Assembly: GCA_032433765.1 (NCBI GenBank)
Contig: JAVIAB010000047.1
Span: 19,749,011 to 19,813,010, forward strand
Direction of reading: 5' to 3'
Length of the DNA stretch: 64,000 nucleotides
DNA from: Megaustenia siamemsis
Taxonomy: Eukaryota > Mollusca > Gastropoda > Stylommatophora > Ariophantidae
The stretch's first letter is position 1, and each line of letters opens with the position of its first letter. Shown in pieces: positions 57,124 through 64,000 of the stretch. Both the position numbers and the translations under genes were made by a program. A model generated the notes under the pieces. That model saw nothing but the letters and a program-made list of their open reading frames with translations. It was not told the origin of the DNA and made no database searches.

Positions 57124-57558
57124 TCATCATCAACATCGAGTGCCTTCTCCGCAACGAAGGTTGGCTACCATGGATCGCCATTCTACTCTGTTTCTTGCTT
57201 TGATTGTGCAGGCTGTCATAGATTGACTTGTCCATCTTTTGATGTTACTCGTCCATGTTAGTCTTGGTCTGCCTCTGCCTCTTTTACCTTGTTTTTTCCC
57301 TTCCAATATTACTTTTAGAAGGCTGTTGTGTCTTTTAACATGCCCCAAAAATTGCATTTGTCTTGTCTTAATTGTATTTAGTAGTTCTCTTTTTATTTTC
57401 AGTTGTTTTAAAACTTCATCGTTTGTTATCATTTCTTTCCATCCAATTCTACCTATTCTTCTATAAATCCACATTTCAAAGGCTTCAATTTTCTGTTCCG
57501 TTTTCTTGTCTAATGTCCATGTTTCTGCATCATGCAGGAATATTGAGAAGATGTAAGA
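57124..57558 (-). mobile_element. RTE-type LINE, group C, insertion with a 10-bp target-site duplication
   Basis: TCCTGAGATA at 57,114-57,123 and 57,559-57,568. Minus frame 57,936-57,130 contains AETWTLDKKTEQKIEAFEMW, TNDEVLKQLKIKRELLNT, GHVKRHNSLLKVILEGK, GKRGRGRPRLTWTSN and EWRSMVANLRCG. The open frame extends 126 codons upstream into non-LINE repeats. The element is 5'-truncated; copy A of the duplication has an empty site at 24,296. Confidence 0.93.
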
Positions 57559-57710
57559 TCCTGAGATAACAGGTACTGACTCTTTATTGAGTGAAACCAG
57601 TGAGCACACATCCATGCCTATATTTGTATTAGTTCCAACAGATACACATTTGTTTCTCAATATATTAACTATCTCTGTTTTTAATTTCACTACTCTAACC
57701 TGTGAAAGCT

Positions 57711-57823
57711 TGAAAACAATTACACAACAATTTACTGAAACAATTACACAACAATTTACTGAAACAATTACACAACAATTTACTGAAACAATTACACAAC
57801 AATTTACTGAAACAATTACACAA
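57711..57823. repeat. 24-bp repeat grown from SR2-like LINE sequence
   Basis: About five units holding AACAATTTACTG and AAACAATTACAC. The last unit is cut by an LTR and continues at 59,042. The unit resembles the SR2 segment that encodes ESITQQAL (20,217-20,234), from which it probably expanded. Confidence 0.8.
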
Positions 57824-59041
57824 TGTAATAGTATATTTATTATCTTGATTATTTTGACGTTATTGACTTGTACTTGACTGCACAGCACATTTATTTTACA
57901 ACAGGTATATTCATGACAGAGTCTTCTTTTGAACAAATAATTATAATCAGTTTATTGATTTATTTTATTATCCATGATCTATAGTCTTGAATGCACTATT
58001 GAAATTAATGTTACTTAATTCGGGACATACTTAGGTTACCACCGATAGTTATGTAATGTCCCAAGTGCATAATTGGCATACACTTATTCACCAGACAATC
58101 ATTCAACTTGTCTACTTACGACTTGTAGAATATTTGAAGCACACAATTCTTGAAACACTTTTTAACACTTCTATTCTTAACTTCTAACTGTTCTGACTCT
58201 ATCTTACTTTGTCCTGAACTTCCTAACTGCTTCTATAATAAAAACTAAAACTGATTACTAACTTCTTTTCTTACTTCTTTCTCAACTTTTGACTGCTTCT
58301 CTTCTAACCTTCTAACTTCATCCTGAACTGCTTTTGGCAGTCCGGCCGAGGACGGACTAAGCTGACTCAGTCTACATTCTGACTTTAATTTCCTCTGTCC
58401 TAACTTGTTGGGATCGTTGATCCTTGTCTATCGTTCTATGTCTAACCATCTATCTACATTATCGGCCGTTTCCCAACTTTGGTACGTTCCCCATCGAACG
58501 CACCACCCTAACCTATCTATCTATCCCTATCTATCGGCCTGTTTACATTACATTCTTCTATCTCTCTCTCTCTAATCCTATCTACTTCTTATAACGGTTC
58601 GTCTCCATGATGTTGTTCACACCTCCAGCACGTCTTCTCTCTTCGATGGTCCGGCTCCAAGTGACTAGTCTTCTCTAGTTTCCTTGCAACCGTAACCTCT
58701 GCCACCTCATGCCCCTTTCTTTACGTCATTTTCTTTTCTGTATAAGTATGTGCTTAATTTATATTTCCCTATTCTCAATCTCTTGGTGTGTACTTTCCTT
58801 CACACCATTCCCCGCTATTATATACTCTTAGCCGTACTTTCTCTGCTATACAATACTATATAATTTATATTTCCCTGCACCATTCCCCGCTATTATATAC
58901 TCTTAGCCGTACTTTCTCTGCAATAACTTCTGACTAACTTGTTATTCTGGAAAGTTACTATACTTCATTGTCACTGCTATAATCTATTGAAAAGTGGTTA
59001 ACAACTCATGCCCACATAATTCCACTAGCTTTACTGTTACA
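57824..59041. mobile_element. Candidate solo LTR, 1218 bp
   Basis: Starts TGTAATAGTA and ends TACTGTTACA, a TG...CA element with a 10-bp inverted end (one mismatch), flanked by ACAA on both sides (57,820-57,823 and 59,042-59,045). It interrupts the 24-bp repeat. Inside: CT-rich sequence, an AATAAA, and a 79-bp tandem duplication at 58,804-58,923. No coding capacity and no known second LTR in the window. Confidence 0.65.
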
Positions 59042-59262
59042 ACAACAATTTACTGAAACAATTACACAACAAGCCTTTTTATGGAATCCCCCAGGGAGAA
59101 AACAAAGAGAAGGACGAAAATATACTTCGAGAAGACAGTTGGGTGCTGGGATGAAGAGGATGAATGGGGAAGGCATGGAACGATCTTAAACAAATGGCTA
59201 GAAACAGAACGACTTGGAAAGTGTTGAAGATATATGCTCCACATGGAGCTGAAAGGAAAACA
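59042..59262 (+). mobile_element. SR2-like LINE 3' end after the LTR
   Basis: Resumes the 24-bp repeat, then encodes the WNPPGRKQREGRK-like and RNRTTWKVLKIYAPHGA-like tail of the 18,921-20,411 ORF, frameshifted. Ends near 59,262. Confidence 0.8.
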
Positions 59263-59518
59263 TAAATGTCAAAGAATTAGTTTTAAAATTAATTTATATA
59301 AAAAAAAGGTAATTAAAAATGTCCACTGTGTCTAAATATTTCTCAAGACGTGATCTCCAAACATGCACGTGCATGACACATCTGAAAATCACATCCGGTT
59401 TACTTTTGGTGAAGGTGTTCACAGTATAGATACGTTTTTTTTTTAAATTTGTAACGTGTTGCCAAGAAGATTTAAAGGTTTCATGTAAAGTAATATTGTT
59501 GAAAAAAAAAAAAACTTA

Positions 59519-59768
59519 CGAGCCCCGTCACGCCAAGTGATGTATACGGAATGTGGTTTTAGTGACCATAATTTAACAGACCTTCAGCACATGATTTTTG
59601 CGGTAATGTAAGCGGTATTACACTCGTCCCCGCTTTACTTTCCCAGAAAAAGGGAAGGAAAAAGTACCCTTTTAAGGCTGGGTGAACCCGGAAGCCGTCG
59701 ATCAGGATCGAACCCGACCTCTTGTTCTCTGTAGTCCAGTTCACTAACCACTGAGCTATCGCGGCTGA
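59519..59768 (-). mobile_element. tRNA-derived SINE-1
   Basis: Minus-strand A box TAGCTCAGTGG (near 59,755), B box GGTTCGATCC (near 59,710), body with a small A/G insertion, and a CATCACTTGGCG hairpin. Sits inside duplication copy B; copy A lacks it. Confidence 0.9.
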
Positions 59769-60064
59769 AAATAGTCGTTTACTTCAGTAAATTGATAGCT
59801 ACAAATGCATACATATACAAAACACAGAATATGCTAAAACCGAGACCCGTACTTACGTGCCAATAAATTTGTTAACTGAATATATTAATACAACTTTGAG
59901 GCGAAAATGCGTACAACTTATTGACGTACATCCACAAAACTTACATGTGTAATGTCCGTTTTTGTTATGGTGGAGATAATCTAGACTGGCTGCATTATTT
60001 TTCTGCTATTTCTGAACTATTGTTTGAGGATTTTTTATTTTATTTTTAAGATATAATGTGTTCT

Positions 60065-60889
60065 ATGGCTTCAATGTTTAGCAAGAAGGTTGCCATAGTA
60101 ACTGGTGCCAGTTCTGGAATTGGTGAAACTATTGCTTTGATGTTTGCTTCACGGGGAGCAAAGGTCACCATGTGTGGACGTGATCAAGAAAGACTGACAT
60201 CCGTGTTTAACAAGGCCGTAGAGGTCAGTGGGGGACACAAGGACATGTTCCTGACACTTCAAGGTGACGTGAACGACAGCAGAGTTCGAAAGGAAGTTGT
60301 AGATCAGACCGTGAGAAAGTTCGGATGTCTGGACATTCTTGTGCCCAACGCTGGGATTACAAGATCTAAACAAGCAGTGGCTGTGGCTGCAGAAGAGACC
60401 TATGACATCATCATGAACACTAACCTCAGGTCCGTCTTCTTCCTCATTAAGGAGGCGGTACCTCATCTGGAGAAATCTAAAGGGAACATTGTCATCATCT
60501 CTTCGGCAGCCGCCGTTGCGCCATCACCAACCGCAGTACTGTACTCCATCTCAAAGATTGCTCTTGACCACCTGACCAGGTGCGTGGCTGCAGAGCTCGG
60601 ACCTATGGGGATTCGAGCAAACTCAATCAGCCCAACGTTTATACCGACACGTATCTTACGGCACCACGGCAAGAAATTAGATCTGGTGAACACCAATATC
60701 AACGTCATTGAAACCAATCTACAAATGTTGACAGGCCGAGTCCTTAACTCGAATGACATCGCCGAGGCGGTGGCATTTCTAGCGTTGGATGCAACTGCAG
60801 GCTTCATCACTGGCGAGAATATTAAAATTGATGGCGGAAGAACATTAAGAGTTCCTGGTGACTGGTCGGCTCCAGGGGGAAAGAACTAA
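60065..60889 (+). CDS. Classical short-chain dehydrogenase/reductase, FabG-like (SDR2)
   Basis: 274 residues from the ATG that matches SDR1's start; an upstream in-frame ATG at 60,056 would add three residues. TGASSGIG at 13-20, GRD at 38-40, NAG at 95-97, Asn120/Ser147/Tyr160/Lys164 all kept, and GENIKIDGG near the end. Single exon. Almost identical to SDR1 over residues 66-145. Clusters of replacements lie around 148-157 and 205-235, the part that forms the substrate lid in SDRs. The copies may therefore have different substrates; the reaction is NAD(P)H-dependent oxidoreduction. Confidence 0.95.
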   Translation: MASMFSKKVAIVTGASSGIGETIALMFASRGAKVTMCGRDQERLTSVFNKAVEVSGGHKDMFLTLQGDVNDSRVRKEVVDQTVRKFGCLDILVPNAGITRSKQAVAVAAEETYDIIMNTNLRSVFFLIKEAVPHLEKSKGNIVIISSAAAVAPSPTAVLYSISKIALDHLTRCVAAELGPMGIRANSISPTFIPTRILRHHGKKLDLVNTNINVIETNLQMLTGRVLNSNDIAEAVAFLALDATAGFITGENIKIDGGRTLRVPGDWSAPGGKN

Positions 60890-61300
60890 CATAATCAGAA
60901 GAAATGTTTAGCTTATTTTATGTGTCCTGTAATTGGAAATGATTGCAATAGAATTTTGTAGTTGTTTTTAAGAATCTCAGTGATGTATGTTATTGCAATT
61001 ATTGTGTAATGTTAGTACGTTAGATCTCTTCCCACGGACGTTAAAAATGTAACTTCATAGCAAATTGTAGAAATATTTCCGCTATGGTAAATAGCACCGC
61101 AGTAGTTATAACAATGGCCGTGGATACTGGTGTCAAAGGCAGGAATTTTCTGTGACGTTATAGCTCGTGCGATCAGGAACAACAGTCATAACAATTTGGA
61201 TTTGTTCGATTATACCTAGGAAGGTATAATCCTATAATTAGGAGTTAATGTATAAAACAGCGTCTTCTTCGTGTACACATTAATGATTATAAATACTAAA

Positions 61301-61306
61301 AATAAA
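61301..61306 (+). terminator. Candidate poly(A) signal of SDR2
   Basis: AATAAA about 410 bp after the stop, at the place equivalent to the SDR1 signal. Confidence 0.45.
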
Positions 61307-61569
61307 ATAATGTTTTAACAAGTATTTGGACAATAAGCAAGAATTGCTTGGTGCAGACCACATCACTTTACAAGAAAAATTAACAGAACCAGAGCTTTGT
61401 AGTCAGAATCAAGTATAGGTAAAAAAAATAATAAACGTAGAATCCTTATATGGCTACAGTTTTAATGCGATAAAAGACGCTAGAAATAAATCCGACGTTG
61501 TTAACCAAATGCTGACCTTATGTTGGGACATAGTCGTAGACAGTAAATAAAGAGGCTAGTGACATATAA

Positions 61570-63202
61570 CATTAATAGGGAAATATATGACATATATATA
61601 TATATATATATATATAATATACATTAATGGGACAGGAGAAGACAATGGAAAGATGGACAGAATATATCAGTCAACTCTATGATGATGAAAGACCAGAATT
61701 AAACAATTCAAATACAAACACAGGACCACCAATAATGCAGAGTGAAGTTGAGGACGCAATTCAACACATGAAAAGAGGCAAAGCTCCAGGTCCTGACAAT
61801 ATAACAATCGAAGAGATAAATGCATTAGGAGAGTTGGGAGTACAAGTCATAACAAAATTACTCAATGACATATATAACACTGGACACATACCCGAGGATC
61901 TACTAAAATCTATCTTTGTAGCCATACCGAAGAAGTCAGGCGCCACTGATTGTGAAGACCATCGCACTATTAGTCTCATGCGCCATATGACTAAAATATT
62001 ACTGAGAATAATCATGAGACGTGTAAGGAACAAAATAAAACCAGAAATAAGTGAGGAACAATGTGGATTTGTGGAAGGAAAGGGCACCAATAACGCAATA
62101 TACATCTTAAGGACATTGATAGAAAGATCTATAGAGGTAAAGAAAGATCTATATATGTGCTTTATAGACTACACGAAAGCATTTGACAAAGTAAAGCATG
62201 TGGAAATAATCAATATGCTGGAGAAATTAATCATTGATGGCAAGGATCTGCGAATCATAAAAGATATGTACTGGCAACAAACAGCAGCTATACGAATTAA
62301 CAACCAAACAGGACAATTCCAATATATAAAACAAGGAGTCAGACAAGGCTGTGTTCTGTCACCGGACTTGTTTTCACTTTACAGCAAATATATTATGAGA
62401 TCAATAGTAGACAAAAAAGGAATTGAAGTCAACGGTCACAACATAAATAATTTGCGATATGCGGATGACACAGTCTTAATAGCAGAGACAGAGAACGAAC
62501 TACAAGAAATGATAGACATAATAGTAGAAGAAAGCAACAAGAAAGGTCTCAGTCTGAATAGTAAGAAAACAGAAGTAATGGTTATATCGAAGAAACAATC
62601 ACCACCATCATGCAGCATAAAAAATAAACGAGACAAATCTCAATTACATCAGATTGGAGATGCACCACAGAAATAAAAAGCAGAATAGCTCAGGCTAAAA
62701 TAACATTTAAGAAAATGAAAAATATCTTATGCAACAAATCTATGTCAATAAAAATGAGAAAGAGAGTTCATCGGTGCTATATAGAACCAATTCTGACCTA
62801 TGGAAGCGAATCATGGACAGTAGACAAACAAATGAAAAGACAGTTAGAGGCCACAGAGATGGGATTTCTCAGAAGAATGTTGAAAGTTCCCTGGACAGAT
62901 AAAAAGACCAATGAGGAAGTTCTCAAAGAGGCCAACACAAAAAGGGAGCTCTTAAAAAACATCAGAAAGAAACAATCAACATGTTTCGTGCACATCATGA
63001 GAAGATGAAAGTTAGAATACTTGGTTACAACTGGCAAAATAAAAGGAAAGAGAGATCGCGGACGACAAAGAGAGAAAATACTGGATAGCTTGGTGGCATG
63101 GCATGGAAAACAGTCAACAACAGAACTGATACGATGCACTGTAGATAGAAGATTGTGGAGGGACATGATCGCCTACGCCAACCGGCAGGGTACATGATGA
63201 TG
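61570..63202 (+). mobile_element. RTE-type LINE, group A, 5'-truncated insertion with a 12-bp target-site duplication
   Basis: AGTGACATATAA at 61,558-61,569 and 63,203-63,214. A 349-codon frame (61,627-62,676) starts in the endonuclease-RT linker and includes KRGKAPGPDN, QCGFVEGKGTNNA, CFIDYTKAFDKV (first Asp), IKQGVRQGCVLSP and NNLRYADDTVLIA (catalytic D-D). A frameshift near 62,630 leads to the C-terminal frame 62,715-63,008 (SMSIKMRKRVHRCYIEPILT, VDKQMKRQLEATE), then a further stop at 63,006-63,008 and the tail to GATGATG. The best RT copy of its group here. Copy A of the duplication has the empty site near 26,512. Confidence 0.94.
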
Positions 63203-63899
63203 AGTGACATATAAAAGTTCAAATAAATATAATACATAGTTTACGTACGTACGTAGTCACATAGTTATTCCGATGTTCTACTTTTATTAAGGCATGACAT
63301 AAGATAAGTCCACGCTGACGCATGACACTACGGAATAGAACACCTTCTTCAGTCATGCAAACGTTATACCGAACGACATCAAACCTAACTCGATCATATA
63401 GACTCATGGTCATTATATGTTTTTCACTTAATTTGACACTATAAACCCAATACATAATTAAAATAGTGTTTATGACTTTTGTTTTACGTAAATAAGTTCG
63501 CAATGAAGAACAACGGAAAAGCGTTGCTCTGAATGAGTCTCGTGCATTGACACAAGTCAATATGAAAACCATCGCGCGTTATTGGAAACAAAACAACGCA
63601 AATGTCTCTCATAAAGGGATAATGAAGATAACAATAACATAGAGCTTTATTTACGAATACACACATTGATTGGAGGCAGAACTGAAATGTGCAACTACTC
63701 TGAAATCATTAGTGATGAAACCAATAATGAAATAAGTGAACCAAAATTAGTTCAAGTTGGAAGCAATCCTCAACCAACAACTTAGCACACCATCAACATG
63801 TAGAGTATGGAGATCGACACATCGTTGAACCATCTATTCTTCAACCTGAACTCACAGAGTACATAATACCAGCGTCTGGAATCAAAGCACATGGTGGAA
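63203..63899. other. 3' flank of SDR2 (duplicated with 26,512-27,300)
   Basis: Non-coding; aligns in order with the SDR1 3' flank after removal of the LINE (shared ACACCTTCTTCAGTCATGC and TTAAAATAGTGTT). Confidence 0.75.
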
Positions 63900-64000
63900 A
63901 TGATAGATGGCAGCAGATAGATGGATGTAGATAGATGGCTGTAGATAGATGGCTGTAGATATATGGCTGTAGATAGATGGCTGTAGATAGATGGCTGTAG
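63900..64000. repeat. 14-bp satellite, runs off the window
   Basis: Units GATAGATGGCTGTA repeated to the last base; at least six copies. Confidence 0.93.

Noticed and set aside
57130..57936. 268-codon minus ORF as a host gene
   Set aside because: Its C-terminal half is the group-C LINE tail and its N-terminal half reads through the 24-bp minisatellite and flank.

Overview
This is AT-rich, repeat-dense animal DNA with almost no host genes. The signs are spliced-type gene structure, AATAAA signals, tRNA-derived SINEs, RTE-type LINEs ending in short ATG/GAT repeats, a Tc1/mariner-type transposase and many satellites. The mix fits an invertebrate, possibly a mollusc or another lophotrochozoan; that is inference, because no marker gene fixes the taxon. 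Only two genes look like intact host genes: short-chain dehydrogenase/reductase (SDR) paralogues at 24.9 and 60.1 kb.

Region 1 (1-9.5 kb) is the most unusual part. A near-perfect inverted repeat of about 4.1 kb per arm surrounds a 71-bp spacer. Each arm holds a head-to-head copy of a protein-primed family-B DNA polymerase gene of the Polinton/Maverick-adintovirus type, transcribed outward. The proteins carry N-terminal C2H2 fingers, an OTU-like Cys/His segment, an exonuclease, the polymerase motifs and a Vsr-like endonuclease segment. The left copy runs off the window. The right copy has lost one zinc finger (81 bp) and has one in-frame stop between polymerase motifs B and C. Each arm also has a TATA box, a probable 5'-leader intron and two sets of tandem repeats near the palindrome tip. 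No capsid, integrase or packaging gene is visible.

Region 2 (9.5-23.7 kb) holds a 17-bp satellite, tRNA SINEs, fragments of several LINE groups, one long SR2-like reverse transcriptase ORF (18.9-20.4 kb), a 32-bp satellite of about 1.1 kb and AT microsatellites. LINE groups are named here A to G by the sequence of their C-terminal tails.

Region 3 (20.4-27.4 kb) and Region 7 (52.7-63.9 kb) are collinear copies of an old segmental duplication. Both carry an anonymous block, the 32-bp satellite (reduced to a remnant in the second copy), a non-coding block, an SDR gene and matching 3' flank. The second copy has been inflated by a DNA transposon relative, SINEs, a 1.2-kb solo-LTR candidate, and LINEs whose target-site duplications can be read.

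Regions 4-6 (27-52 kb) are LINE and SINE fragments, a 25-bp satellite (38.6-39.6 kb), a 1.1-kb GACT/AACT array (41.9-43.0 kb), a Tc1/mariner-type transposase with wide DD83E spacing and one stop codon (45.2-46.5 kb), and a 36-38-bp array (51.6-52.25 kb). Long stretches show nothing recognisable and are listed as such.
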